This document shows positions 45,101-56,318 of a stretch of DNA of 64,000 bases, piece by piece. Every line of letters starts with the position of its first letter. Position 1 is the first letter of the stretch. This stretch comes from Galeopsis tetrahit (taxonomy: Eukaryota; Streptophyta; Magnoliopsida; Lamiales; Lamiaceae): contig OY776129.1 of the NCBI GenBank assembly GCA_963675135.1, forward strand, positions 11,170,201-11,234,200, written 5' to 3'. A program made the position numbers and the translations under genes. Below the pieces are notes generated by a model. That model was not told the origin of the DNA. It did no database searches and worked only from the letters and a program-made list of their open reading frames with translations.

Positions 45101-45854
45101 TCAGCAAGAGTCAAGTCGTCCAAGAAGAAAACTAGTAAAGGCTGCTGAGAAAGATCAGATTAGTGCTGAAGAACAGTTGAAATCAGCGAAAGGAAAAGGC
45201 AAGATAAGTGAAGAGAATGTTCAAACAAGAAGAGTCGTTAAGCGAAAGGTTGAGATAAGAGAACCGAAAGTGAAGGAATTAGTAGGTCAGATTATTGCTG
45301 ATATTGATGAGACCGAAGTCTTGAAGAAATAAAAGATTGTAGATGATAAGTATGCTAACAGGAAGGTGTTAGGCAAACATATCAAAAGACTACAAGAATG
45401 CAAAGAAAATCCAGATGTGATTGATAATGCTCTAGTTGACAAGTTTATTGATGCTGAACATAGAGATGTTTGGAAGATTGTCAAGAAGAAGTGGGAGATT
45501 GCTCATTGGATTATTCGTAGATATGGTGAGATATCTAATCAAGATGAGTTGTTCGTGAATTTTGAAAAGTTCATGGAAGCTAAAGACAAGTTCTTGTGGA
45601 ACTTGATTATGAGAATTGCGACTGCTGTTGGATATAACATCTTAAGTCCAGAATTTCCTAAATGGGAAACACCAATGTTAGGCTCTGGAAAGAGAATTGA
45701 TTATAATGCAATCAATAAGTTTGAAGAACAGCTGCTGGAAGATGAGAAGATAGAGAATGAAGATCATATTTCTGAGATTCATAGAAGGATTCTTGATGCT
45801 TTTCAAGTTCCTGATGCTGAAGCTGATACACCAAGTGGTGGAAGCATGGATTGA
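42101..45854 (+). pseudogene. Extra 3' coding region of the 13-kb copia element, about 1,250 codons, broken
   Basis: From 42645 to the TGA at 45852-45854 a single frame is open except for four stops (43008, 44265, 44757, 45330). Upstream, two shifted frames (42101-42391 and 42400-42648) continue the same protein-like sequence from MPITILDIETNMQVRFDVER. The N-terminal third (VFFKGRHSEDNKE, EVLEFYATTTHRGEY, ITREMLDNVFGLKHG) resembles in layout the plant transposon-associated domain of the 762-aa protein at 56961. The middle is Pro/Thr/Ser-rich, and the C-terminal half is helical and charged (coiled coil near 44770-45000). No transmembrane segment or signal peptide is visible. Sireviruses often carry an additional ORF here. 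Its function is unknown. Confidence 0.65.
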
Positions 45855-46019
45855 AGATTGTAAGTACTAGTTTACTTTACTTATTTCATTTTATTTTGCT
45901 AAGTAATTGTAATCGTTCTGATCCGATTTACAATGAATGAAAAAGATGAACTATTTTGATAAGATAACTACTTAACTGATCTATTTACTTAAAATAATTC
46001 AAGTAGTTTTGGCTTCATC

Positions 46020-46033
46020 AAAAAGGGGGAAAT
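46020..46033 (+). promoter_or_regulatory. Polypurine tract of the 13-kb element
   Basis: AAAAAGGGGGAAAT lies directly before the 3' LTR start TGTTGGG. It is the expected primer for plus-strand DNA synthesis. Confidence 0.85.
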
Positions 46034-47251
46034 TGTTGGGATATGAATCCTAAGACAAGTTCTATTTGATGATGAGATGAGTTTTGATAAGCCAAAAAGA
46101 GAACTTGAATATATTTCTAAGTGTTGACTGATCTAGTTATGAAAGTCGTCTTGTGACACAAGATCAGACAAGTTGAAAGTATTACTGAAAATAAACTAAG
46201 TATTGAAAAGTTTATATAGGATTTTATGATAAACTTGAATCATTGTATAAAAACTTATAGTTTATGATTATATTGATGTAATAGTTATAAGTTCACTAAG
46301 CTGTTTTATAAAGCTTAAAGTAATGTAATAGTCTTTGATTGAATGGTTGATAGGACTAGATTAGTTCTACTGAAGAGAAGACTACATGAAGAGAAGACTT
46401 GTGCGAGACAATACAAGTGCTGAGAAAGCTGAAATATTCTAAGTGTCAAAAGCAAGTGAAGACAAGTCAAGACCTCGTGAAGTCAAAAGAAGATAAGAAG
46501 AAGTTAGTTATGGAAATAACTAATTAACTGAAAGTGCGTGAAAAGATAAGAAGAAACAGTTATAAAGTTTGTTGAAGTTAGTTATCAAGAAAGGTTGTTG
46601 GATAACAAACTTATCTTGAGAAGTGAAGTCTATAAATACATGGAGATATTTAAACGTTAAAGACTACTGAAACTGCAAATATTGAAGTGCGTACTGAAGA
46701 ATTCAAAAGCAAGGAAACTCTCAGAGTTTGATGATTCAAAGTTCGTGTTGAAGCCCAGAAGAGACAAGTTCAACGAAGAAGAAGGCTACTGCATATATAT
46801 AAGTTTTTCTTTATAGTTTTTGTTGTATAAGTGTGCTAATGTTCTTATTAAATCACTAGTTGTTAGATCGAATATATACTTGGTAGTATATTCGAAAAGA
46901 TCGAAGTCTTAGTTCTTGGAACTTAAAACCACAAGACAAGTTAATAAAATTTCACGGCTGGAGTTGTGAGAGTGGATGTAGACAAGTTGTCGAACCATTA
47001 TAAATCTTGTGTGTTGATTCACTTACTGTTTTATTTGTGTTTGATTGATTGAATTGATAATTGATTAATCTGCATATAAGATAGACTAGTAAGGTTTTCA
47101 TTGAATAGTTGAGTATAATTCTAAGGGCTCATAAATCTGATATTCCGCATAGTTTAACTCTGATATTTTGAAAGATTTTTAAAAGTCTATTCACCCCTTC
47201 CCTCTAGACTTTTACTAGCTTACTCAATCTTAACTCAACTAGGGACCAATA
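46034..47251 (+). repeat. 3' LTR of the 13-kb copia element
   Basis: It starts TGTTGGGATATGAATCC and ends GGGACCAATA, where the final CA of the 5' LTR has become TA. It has the same length as the 5' LTR and scattered substitutions. Confidence 0.9.
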
Positions 47252-47440
47252 ATAACACAAGATTTATAGTGGTTCAAAGAATCGACTTCTACATCCACTC
47301 CACAATCTCAGATGTGAGTTAATTTCCACTAGAGAATGCTTGATCTGTAATTGTCAATGTACACTTGTAGACTTATACTCTCCGCAAGTTTTGTCTTCTA
47401 TAATTGATATGATTTTCAGCTATCTTACAAAGTTATTACT

Positions 47441-47632
47441 ATAAACATATTCTAACACTCGATATTCCAAGGGTAAGGTAAGTTTGTAAAATAGTTCCAA
47501 CTATGTGAAACTTTCCTTACAAGCTGAACTTGATAAATAAACATATTCTAACCCTCGATATTTCAAGGGTAAGGTAAGTTTGTAAAATAGTTCCAACTAT
47601 GTGAAACTTTCCTTACAAGCTGGACTTGAGAA
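47441..47632. repeat. 96-bp tandem duplication in the old LTR
   Basis: ATAAACATATTCTAAC(A/C)CTC begins at 47441 and again at 47537, and the following 75-80 bases are nearly identical. Confidence 0.85.
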
Positions 47633-47689
47633 ATTTATTCTAAGTTGTAGGATTTAGATTCAAGAACCTAGAATACAAGGTAAAACACT

Positions 47690-48221
47690 GGGATGTTTGT
47701 TTTGGGATTATGTAGGATGGGGGAAATCCTAGATAGGGAAATCCTGATAAATAGTAATTGTGTATGTTTGTTTTGGGATTTTGAGTAGGATAGGATGTAA
47801 CTTTATGTCAAATCAAATTGTGTAAGGCTCCATTTGGATGGAGGGATTTGATCTATAGATTTTAAATCCACAATCCAAATCCACTCCACTCATTTGGATT
47901 ATGAATGGATTTCAAATACTTAGATTTTTGCTCACACACTTTTTAGTTAAAATTAATTAGATTTTAAATCCTCACTAAAACCATGTCATTTGAAATCCAT
48001 CTATTTTTAAATCATTTCATTTGAAATACCTCCTCAAATCAAATTCCCTTATCCAAACACAACCTAAGAGTAGTTGGATGGGATGTAATAGTAGGATGTA
48101 TATGTATTTTTAGGGGTGGATGTAGTTAGATGGAGAAATTCGGATGTGAAATTCCGAAGTAGAACAGGACGTGGGATGTTACGTCCCACGTCCAGATGGG
48201 TGAGTTCCAAAACAAACACCC
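47690..48221. mobile_element. MITE with GGGxTGTTTGTTTTGG ends, hosting a second MITE
   Basis: Left end GGGATGTTTGTTTTGGGATT and right end GAGTTCCAAAACAAACACCC are inverted repeats. Within it, at 47826-48064, lies a Tourist-like MITE. After removing that, the outer element is about 290 bp. The target duplication could not be settled (ACT versus TCT). Confidence 0.6.
47826..48064. mobile_element. Tourist-like MITE (sister of 21378-21597)
   Basis: 239 bp with inverted ends GGCTCCATTTGGAT and ATCCAAACACAACC, and a TAA duplication at 47823-47825 and 48065-48067. It shares the internal AAATCATTTCATTTGAAAT segment with the copy at 21378. Confidence 0.85.
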
Positions 48222-48664
48222 TCTTAAGGATTTAATTTGTTAGTGTTCTTGAAAATACTTAGATATTTTTTGTTTGAGTGCGTGTAAATTGGGTTCTTCT
48301 CAAAATATTTATGTGTTAGTATTTTCGTCTTGTGTAACCTTACTCTTAAGGTTTGACCTTGCATTTATAGTAGACTTTCAAACCTAGCTGTTGGAGAGTC
48401 AATTTGAAAACTTACTAAGTATGATGCATATCTTTCTTTGGGAGTTGTACCTCAAATTTGATCCTACTAGATTATGTAAGTTTTTATTTGTCTCATGTAC
48501 TTTTGCATCGTTTCTCTGATCAATTTATCTTTATGTCACATTATGTGTTCGCTATCATCTTCTCATTAATCCACATCAGTTGTTTAGGTAGAGTGATCCA
48601 ACAAATATATAAAAGGCTATAATTCACCCTTGTCTTTATTTGTTTTCTATTCTGAACTCCTTTA

Positions 48665-48975
48665 GGGCATGATTGATATAACTGAATGAATTTGGGGCTG
48701 AATGAAATGAATTTAAGAATGGAATGAAGTTTTGAATGGAATGAAGTCTGAATCATTTCCATGATTGGTATTGACTGAGAATGGAAAAATGATTACTCGA
48801 TTGATTCCATTCTTATGATTGGTATAATAACCTCAAATACAAAATAATGTAAATAGTTTATCTTAAATGACTAAATATCATTTAATATATATTTTATAGA
48901 AACATATTAAATTAGTGAATATATTGTACATTTTGTATACCTCTTTCGCATTGGTTATATATATAATTCACATTC

Positions 48976-49009
<34 letters not shown>

Positions 49010-49618
49010 CTGCATTCATCTCATATTATATATATATACACCACGCACTGCATTTATATATATACACGCACTGCATTCATCTCATATTATATATATATAT
49101 ATATATACACACGCACATATATATAGCATATAAAACAGAACTTTGGTATTTTTTTGCAATACATCACATATGTAAAGTTTTTCTTTGTTCGGAGAATCAA
49201 CGAACGAATTTAATTACCTTTGTCTAGTTCTCCTTCTTATCTTGCGTCCTCCTCTCCTTGCGTCTTCTCTCTTGTGAATTAGAGTTGAAGGGGTTGGAGA
49301 ATCCTATTTATTAATGCGTGAATAGGGTTGAAGATTTTGATTAAAGATATGATTAATGGATATCTTTTTAATTATTGAAAAGGATAATTTTGTAAAAATA
49401 AAATATGAGTGATAAAATTTAAAAAAAATTAATTTCACACAGAATGGAATGAGTAAAGACGGGAGGATGGAGATGAATCACAATTCCGTATTTTTGGGAA
49501 TCACCATTCCTTATAGAATCAGGATTCCAAATAAAAAAACATAACAATCATGAGATTAGGAATAGACTCATGAATGCTCATTCCATTCCAAGTCTATTAC
49601 CGCATACCAATCGTACCC
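48665..49618. mobile_element. PIF/Harbinger-type non-autonomous element, 954 bp
   Basis: Inverted ends GGGCATGATTGATAT and ATACCAATCGTACCC are flanked by TTA (48662-48664 and 49619-49621). Subterminal repeats of TGATTCCATTC and GAATGGAATGA occur at both sides. The centre has (TA)n-rich microsatellites (about 48980-49135). No transposase is visible. Confidence 0.7.
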
Positions 49619-49621
49619 TTA

Positions 49622-50171
49622 GTGTTCAACTAGAATTGATTCCTTTGACATTGACCTAACTATCCAATTTGTCTCAAATGCTATTACCTGAACAACCGAG
49701 AAAACACTTGACTTACCAGACGAGTCTCAATTAGTTTGAGTTTAGATATCAAGATGTCTGATACTCATAGTCTTCTTCTTTTCTAATTTTTAGATCTATT
49801 ATCTTAAATATTCTCTAGTCTTCTAAGTCTTTTGTCTTTCGGTTATGTCCATTGAGATGATCTCAATTCTTGTCAATACGTGTGTAGAACATGTCTAATT
49901 ATATTGCTTAGTCGACTCGTTGAGTTCCCCTCATCTATAGTCTAAGATTAAGTTTTGTACTAAAATAGTCTAAATTCAGCTTAACCCTGTTTTCAGTTAA
50001 TTATCAAAATTTAATACAAAAATGTCAATTTAAAAGGGGCAACCTCATATGAAATAAAGGTGTAAATAATTTTTTGCATTCATATATTAAAAAAAAATAA
50101 AAAATCAGGGGACGTAAATTAGACTCAAGGCCCAATATTCAGGTAGAGCGTTTGTGACTCTCTGAAAATTA
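49622..50171. other. AT-rich spacer, no gene seen
   Basis: Mixed sequence with words like those of copia LTRs (ATTTTTAGATCTATTATC, GTCTTCTAAGTC), possibly an eroded LTR. Nothing firm can be assigned. Confidence 0.35.
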
Positions 50172-50998
50172 TTTTAGGCGTGGGGTATATACCCCTCCAG
50201 CTTTATTAGATGCACGCCCCCGATACGCACACTCCCCCTTTATACAGAAAAGATATATGCACTTTCCCCAAATTACCTTTTGTACCCTTTTCTCTTAATT
50301 TTTTTTAAGATAAATACACTCCCTATAAAGGCCCTAATTTTTCACTAAACCCTATTTTTTTCTTTTATTTCTCCTCCAACTCATTCTTTCTTCTCCCTTC
50401 TTAATCATCAACTAGCCGTCGTCATCCATCCGTCCACCGTCGCCGCCCTTCGTCCGTTGCAGGTAAGTTTTTTTTTCCCTTTTCTCTGTTGCACAAGGCG
50501 ACAACGACCGATCTCACGCTGCATAGCGCTGCCGCCACCCTTCACCCCACCCCTAGAAGCGCCGCTCGTCCTCACCCTTCATCCAGCCTCCGCTGTCGTC
50601 CCCCCCAAGGTAAGCATTTTTTCTGTTGCGCACACACTTTTCTCCCGTCTCCTCCAACTTTTTTTTATTTTCGATAATATTGAGTCGACCAAAAATACTT
50701 TTGTCGACAATAATTTGTCGATGTGAGTGTTTTTGATCAACTCAATATTGTCGAAAATTTCAATTTTTAATTTAAAAAAAAAAAATCTTTCGAAAAAATA
50801 TTATTGATGAGGGTGCTTTTGGTCGACAAACCAGAGTCGACCGGAGTGTTTTTGGTCGACGGGAGAATTTTTGATCGACTCTGGTTTGTCGAAAAATAAG
50901 ATTTTTTTTAAAATTTATTTCTAAGTTATGTTTTTTAATTTCGGAATTTTTATTTGGGGGTGGAAGTGTGATTCAGTTGTAAATTGCATTAGATTTCA
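50172..50998. other. Degraded element related to 31378-31735, with TCGAC-rich repeats
   Basis: The left end GGCGTGGGGTATATACCCCT and TTTATTAGATGCACGC match the complement of 31690-31735. A GC-rich patch (50400-50610) has CGTCGCCGCCCTTCG and splice-like GTAAG sites but no assignable protein. At 50680-50900 two imperfect copies of a segment of about 120 bp, rich in GTCGAC, give local hairpins. Confidence 0.35.
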
Positions 50999-52730
50999 TG
51001 TGTTTTAGTGATAAACTTTGAGGGTTTTTCATGCATTTTCACACTAATATGCTTGATTTGATTGAGAAAGGTGTTTGAGCTCGTTTTGTAGGAATACAAT
51101 GTGAATTAGGCATTAAAATCGCAAAAATGAGTGTTCAATCATCATTTTCACTCACTGGACTGAAGAGATGATTGCACCATTGAATTCGTCTCGAAAAATG
51201 GAGTGGAATAAAAAAAAGAATCAAGTCAATCGGAGGTCGAAAGCTCGAGATATGAAGGGATGAAGACGGAGGACGGAAGTTGGGCCGAAGTATCCGCCCG
51301 ATCGGGCCACAGTATCTGCACCCACCTTTTTGATAAGTTCACCCCTGCGCGTATTTTTGTCCCAAATCAACTTACGAAGTTTAGGCCCGGCCGGGCCACA
51401 TGTTTCAGCCCATTTAGCGCACCTAACTTGTCCGCGTCGGCCGGGTGGACCCATTTTCGGGGGTTTCAGCCCATTTTCTCCATATTTCAAGGGCCTAATT
51501 GCAAAATTGATTCAAAACTTCCACTCCAAGTATAAATAGAGTTCATTTTGAGTTTTAAAAGGGATCTTACTCCTTTTACAAGCTTTATTCACACACATTC
51601 ACATAGTAGTAGGTGTTCTTCAATTTTAGTTTAATTTCTTTATTAGATTAGATAGATTAGTGGTTTTTACTTCGAATCAAGCTATGATTATCATCGGGCA
51701 TCGTCTATTACATCGGTTTGTAGCTAAATTCTCATGATCAAGGTGATATTACACTACTTTGCAATTCAATTTAGTATTTTCTTAATTTCTTCAATCTTTT
51801 GCTATTTTACCATTAGTTTGATGTTATTTGTTGTTATAGCCATGAGATTCTCTTCTAGAACCATTGGGTAAACTCTTATTGCCTTGGGTGTGAATGTTTT
51901 GATGGGTGTTTAGTGTAATTATGGATTAATTGCATGATTAACTTAGGATTTGGGTGTATATGTTTCTAGTGTTGTGATTTTAATGATTCAATTGATTAAT
52001 TCACCCTATTAGCCAGCATTGTTGATTTTGTCGACTTCAACGACCGTATTGGGTTGCATGATTAAGAGCGTGGGTGTGAGCTTGGATTACTTGATTAGAA
52101 TTCACATAGTAATTGACTACACCGACCGGGGGTTGATTGCTTAGATCCACAACACTTGACACTAATCGAATAGAGGTCGTTTATTAGATTAGTGAAAGGG
52201 CGTCTCATAAGCATTAGTAACCGTGTTGAACGTGTTTATGAGACACTATCTTAGGAGCTTATGGTATTGATCAGACTCTATAATTGTTAATTAATGCACG
52301 TGTTCACCTAAGCCTCACGAGGGATTGGTCTACACACACAAGTGATAGCCTTTAGCTTAATCCAAAACCATAGTTCAATTCATGCAATTGATTCGTTAAC
52401 TCATTGAATTACCCACAAAATGGAAACACCTGAGGCAATACCCTTCTCTTGCACTTTCTATCGATAGTTAGATAGTTCGTTATTTCTTTTGTTATATTCT
52501 TGTTATCTTAGTTAATCTAGTTTAATACTTTATTTTTAATTCCTCGAAAATCCAACAAACACTTGTAGTTACTACAATAACATGAATACTCTTAACTTTA
52601 GGGATTCACTTACATTCAACTAGATCATTGGACGAACAAACTACTTTGTCGTACTCACATACTACAATCGGACCCACACGCTTGTGGGGATCGTATTGTT
52701 ACGTGTGTAAAAAGTGTTAAAAACGATACA
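50999..52730 (+). mobile_element. 5' LTR of a Ty3/gypsy (Athila/Tat-type) element
   Basis: The right boundary is fixed by GATACA at 52730, followed six bases later by a primer-binding site. The left boundary, about TGTGTTTTAGTGATAA, is approximate. A TATA box TATAAATAGA lies at 51531-51540. The length of about 1.7 kb and the CA end before a GCGCCG-type primer site fit Athila/Tat elements. The other LTR lies outside the window. Confidence 0.65.
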
Positions 52731-52736
52731 AGTGAA

Positions 52737-52754
52737 TAGCGCCGCTGCCGGGGA
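52737..52754 (+). promoter_or_regulatory. Primer-binding site of the gypsy element
   Basis: TAGCGCCGCTGCCGGGGA differs at two positions from TGGCGCCGTTGCCGGGGA, the usual Athila/Tat primer site, which is attributed to tRNA-Asp. Confidence 0.7.
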
Positions 52755-52876
52755 ACTAAGCGAGTGTTATTTTTGAAACTTAAAGTTTGTTGAGTGTTAT
52801 TAATAGTAGCATTTCTTTTTCGTTATCTTGTTTTCGTTTCTCATTGTGGGCTTTGATACTTGTCTTTTGTAGGTGT

Positions 52877-53650
52877 ATGGTCACAAGATCTCGTGGAGGA
52901 AATTTGGAACCATTGGATCTTGAGATCGAGGCACACGCAAGGAGAAGAAATTGAAGTAGAAACCGTCAAAGAGTTGTAGAGCATTTTGAGATGGAGAACA
53001 ACGACGAGTTAAATCCTCCACAACTTAAAGAAGATGAGCTTCAAAGAGAGAATCCCCAAGTTGGGAATCAACAAGGAGGTAATCCACCTCAAAACCCTCC
53101 ACCAAATCTCCATAATCCCAATCCACAATATCCACCTCCATATCAAGGATACTATCCTTACCCTTACCCATCTCCACAACAAGCCTACTATCCACCACCT
53201 CCACCACATCAATATCCACTACCTCAACACCCTTACCCTCCTTACCAATATCCTCCACCTCAACAAATTCAAGAAGAGTACATCCCTCCTCCTCCACATA
53301 TAGAAGAGCCTCAACATGTATACCATGGAAGTCCTATGAGGGAGTATTTTGAGCCTCAACCGAGGGAGCACTACGATGGGTTAGCAAGACCAAGGGTGGA
53401 GGCAAACAATTTTGAGATTAGTGCCTCTCTACTACGGATGTTGAGGGAGAGATAATTTGAAGGAAGAACGGAGGAAGGATTTGAGTAAGACCCGAATGAA
53501 CATCTTGCTCAATTTTTAGAGGTGGCCGACACTCTCAAGCAAAATGGAGTGTCGGAAGATGCTAAAAAGATGAGACTATTCCCATTCACATTGTCGGACA
53601 AAGCAAAGGCTTAGTTACAATCAAGAATTCCCGCCGGAGAAGTGAGGACG
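52877..53650 (+). pseudogene. Gypsy Gag, broken and cut by a copia insertion
   Basis: It starts MVTRSRGGNLEPLDLEIEAH and meets a TGA at 52952-52954. After that comes a Pro/Tyr/Gln-rich stretch (PPPYQGYYPYPYPSPQQAYY) that could be mistaken for a wall protein. Beyond stops at 53453-53455 and 53485-53487 the frame reads DPNEHLAQFLEVADTLKQNG, then VSEDAKKMRLFPFTLSDKAK, an in-frame TAG in place of Trp, and LQSRIPAGEVRT. This is the plant Retrotrans_gag core. It ends abruptly at 53650, where the minus-strand copia LTR begins. Confidence 0.8.
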
Positions 53651-55440
53651 TGTAGGTCCCTAGTTGAGTGTAAGATTGAGTAAGCTAGTAAAAGTCTAGA
53701 GGGGAGGGGTGAATAGACTTTTAAAAATCTTTCAAAATATCAGAGTAAACTATGCGGAATATCAGAATTAATATGAGCCCTTAAGATTTATACTCAACTA
53801 TTTCGATGAACACTTATCTTATCTAGTCTATATGCAGATTAATCAGTTAATCAATATAATCAATCAAAAACAAACAAAACAGTAAGTAAATCAACACGAG
53901 ATTATAGTGGTTCGACAACTTGTCTACATCCACTCTCACAACTCCAGTCGTGAAATTTTATAAACTTGTCTTGTGGCTTTAAGTCCCAATAACTAAGACT
54001 TCGATCTTTTCGAATATACTACAAAGTATATCTTCGATATAACAACTAGTGATTTAATAAACAACTAGAAACTTGATTTACAAACAAAAACTATAAAGAA
54101 AAACTTCTCTATTTCCGTAAGCCTTCTTCTTTGTTGAACTTGTCTTTTCTGGGCTTCAACACGAACTTTTAATCTTTAGATTCTGAGAGTTTCCTTGCTT
54201 TAGAATTCTTCAGTATGCGCTTAGTAATCTCAGTAACAGTAGTCTTCAATGTAGAATGTCTTCAGGTATTTATAGACTTCTCAAATCAAGATAAGTTTGT
54301 TATCCAACAACCTTTTCTTGATAACTAACTTCATAACAACTTCTTCTTATCTCTTCACGCGTTTCTTCAGTTAATTAGTTATTCTATAACTAACTCTTCA
54401 TATCTTCACTTCTAGATACAATCTTATCTTCATCTTCATTCTGCGCGAACTTGACTTGTCTTGCTTCAACACTTAGAATATTTCTCAGCTTCTCAGCACT
54501 TGTCTTGTCTTGCAAGTCTTCATTCACTGTAGAAGTAATCATATAGAACTAAACTCGTCCTATCAACTAATCTATCAAGACTATTACATTACTTTAAGCT
54601 TTATAAAACATCTTAGTAATCTTAAAACTATACATCAATATGAACATAAAATATAAGCTTCTATACAACAATTATAAGATTATCATAAATCCTATATGAA
54701 ACTGTACTTTCAATACTTAGTTTATTTTTCAGTATACTTATACTTGTACTTGTCTGATCTTTTCACAAGACGACTTCCATAACTAGATCAGTCAACACTT
54801 ATATTCAAGTTCTCATTTTGGCTTATTAAAACTACTTCAACATCAATTAGGACTTGTCTTTAGGATTCATATCCCAACAATTTCCCCCTTTTGCTGAAGC
54901 CAAAACTACTAGAATTATTTTAAGTAAATAGACTAGTTAAGTAGTTATCTTATAAAAATATTACATCTTTTCATTCATTGTAAATCGGATCAGATCGATT
55001 ACAATTACTTAGCAAAATTAACAAAATAAGTAAAACACTTACAAACCTTCACTCCATGCTTCCTCCACTTGGTGTATTAGCATCTGGATTTGGTGTTTGA
55101 AATGCTTCAAGAATTCTTCTATGAATATCAGATATATGATCTTCATTGTCGATCTTCTCATCTTCTAGAAGATCTTCTTCAAACTTCTTGATTGCATTTT
55201 AGTCAACTCTTTTTCCAGAACCTAACATGGGTGTTTCCCATTTTGGAAATTCAGGGCTTAATATGTTGTATACAACAACAACCGCAATACGAATAATCAA
55301 GTTCCACAAGAACTTGTATTCTGCTTCCATAAACTTCTCAAAGTTTACGAACAACTCATCTTGGCTTGTTGGGTCACCATACTTACGAATAATCCAGTGA
55401 TCTATTTCCCACTTCTTCTTGACAATCTTCCAAACATCTC
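53651..55440 (-). mobile_element. Second copy of the 13-kb copia family, 3' part, inserted in gypsy gag
   Basis: The LTR (53651-54879, 1229 bp) ends in TGTAGGTCCC on the plus strand and begins TGTTGGGATATGAATCC on the minus strand, matching the LTRs of the element at 33998. A polypurine tract (complement of ATTTCCCCCTTTTTG, about 54880-54894) follows. The interior matches the end of the extra 3' coding region of the 13-kb element. The element is interrupted at 55440 by another copia element. The target sequence on its left is GGACG (53646-53650). The remaining part should lie right of the window. Confidence 0.85.
55049..55440 (-). pseudogene. C-terminal fragment of the extra 3' ORF (second copy)
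   Basis: On the minus strand this reads DELFVNFEKFMEAEYKFLWN, then FPKWETPMLGSGKR, one in-frame TAA, and HISDIHRRILEAFQ, ending NTPSGGSME before TGA (55051-55049). It aligns along its length with 45470-45854 of the 13-kb element. It is cut off at 55440 by the next insertion. Confidence 0.8.
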
Positions 55441-56304
55441 TGAAAGTGTGTGGTGTGGTATGTAAGTATATGAAGTGTTTAAGTTTAAGTAGAATAATGT
55501 TGTACTAAATGTTGTGACAATTGGTACAACACTGACTCTAACAGAATATCAGAAATTAAGATTCACACAGCGGAAGACTTGAAACACTAAAAACAAACGT
55601 GACACAATGGAAATAATTTTCACATAAATTTTATAAATAAAAATCTATGCTAGCCTTACGGCGAAAAACAATACTTATCTTCAAGTACAAATGTTGTGTG
55701 AAATGTTACAGCATTAACATTCACAACAGAAACTACAAACAAGGCAGGTGCCTTGTTCTAAAAACGAACTAAGTGTATAAGGTATACACTGTCGAAATGC
55801 CTAGACTATCTAATGATTACACTCTCAATAGATAAGAAGACACACAACCATACGGGTGGGATACGAACGTATGATCTAAAAGGTAGTTCTACTGGCCACA
55901 ATTCCTAACAGGGATATACGCTCGGTCTAGGAAATTGATCGAATAGAGTACACTGATTTGAGAAGCCTTCCATCGGTATTTATAGTAGTGGGGTGCTGAT
56001 TCTAGAGGCTTCCACAATGAGATCCTATTTTTTAGGAACTCAACTTCCATGATCTTTCTAGATCATTCTTGAATGCTCCAGGTCGTTCTAAATGGTTCCA
56101 GGCCGTTCTAGCATGTTCTCCAATGTTCTGGAATCTTCCAGGTTCCAGATCCTTGTAGAAGCTTCTAGATCCTGCCAGATATGCGACAACATTTAGATCA
56201 ACATTTAATGTAGCATTTCAGAAAAGACTTAGAAAAAATCTCGGAAGGTCAAATTAAGATGTTGTTGATAATGTTAAGGCATTCAAGGATTAACAACATC
56301 TACA
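55441..56304 (-). repeat. 3' LTR of the right-hand copia element
   Basis: 864 bp, minus-strand start TGTAGATGTTGTTAATCC and end CACACACTTTCA. A TATA-like CTACTATAAATACCG lies near 55975-55990 on the minus strand. The border at 55441 is fixed by where similarity to the host element resumes. Confidence 0.8.
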
Positions 56305-56318
56305 ATCTCCCCCAATTT
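56305..56318 (-). promoter_or_regulatory. Polypurine tract of the right-hand copia element
   Basis: On the minus strand AAATTGGGGGAGAT directly precedes the LTR start. Confidence 0.8.

Larger units (their letters stand above)
33998..47251 (+). mobile_element. Complete Sirevirus-like Ty1/copia retrotransposon, 13.25 kb
   Basis: Two LTRs of exactly 1218 bp (33998-35215 and 46034-47251) are flanked by the 5-bp target duplication ATAAC (33993-33997 and 47252-47256). The order is primer-binding site, gag, protease, integrase, reverse transcriptase, RNase H, then a long additional coding region, the purine tract AAAAAGGGGGAAAT and the 3' LTR. Long LTRs, copia domain order and an extra ORF 3' of pol fit the Sirevirus group. 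By eye the LTRs differ at about 29 positions (roughly 2.4%). The coding regions hold many stops and frame changes, so the copy is non-autonomous now. Confidence 0.9.
47252..48603 (-). mobile_element. Old copia LTR, right part, containing MITEs
   Basis: This continues the LTR broken at 33997 (CACAAGATTTATAGTGGTTC, TCTACATCCACTC, as in the LTR at 53900). On the minus strand it begins TGTTGGATCAC at 48603. A minus-strand TATA-like CTATAAATGC lies near 48365. Without the nested MITE and the 13-kb element the LTR is about 1.24 kb. Neither a primer site nor a purine tract borders it, so it is best read as a solo LTR. Its target duplication is not preserved. Confidence 0.5.

Noticed and set aside
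48915..49133. Isoleucine/tyrosine-rich ORF
   Set aside because: It is encoded by TA/CA microsatellite inside a non-autonomous PIF-type element.
53009..53303. Proline/tyrosine-rich ORF resembling a wall protein (extensin-like)
   Set aside because: It is in frame with gypsy Gag core motifs downstream and follows the gypsy primer-binding site.
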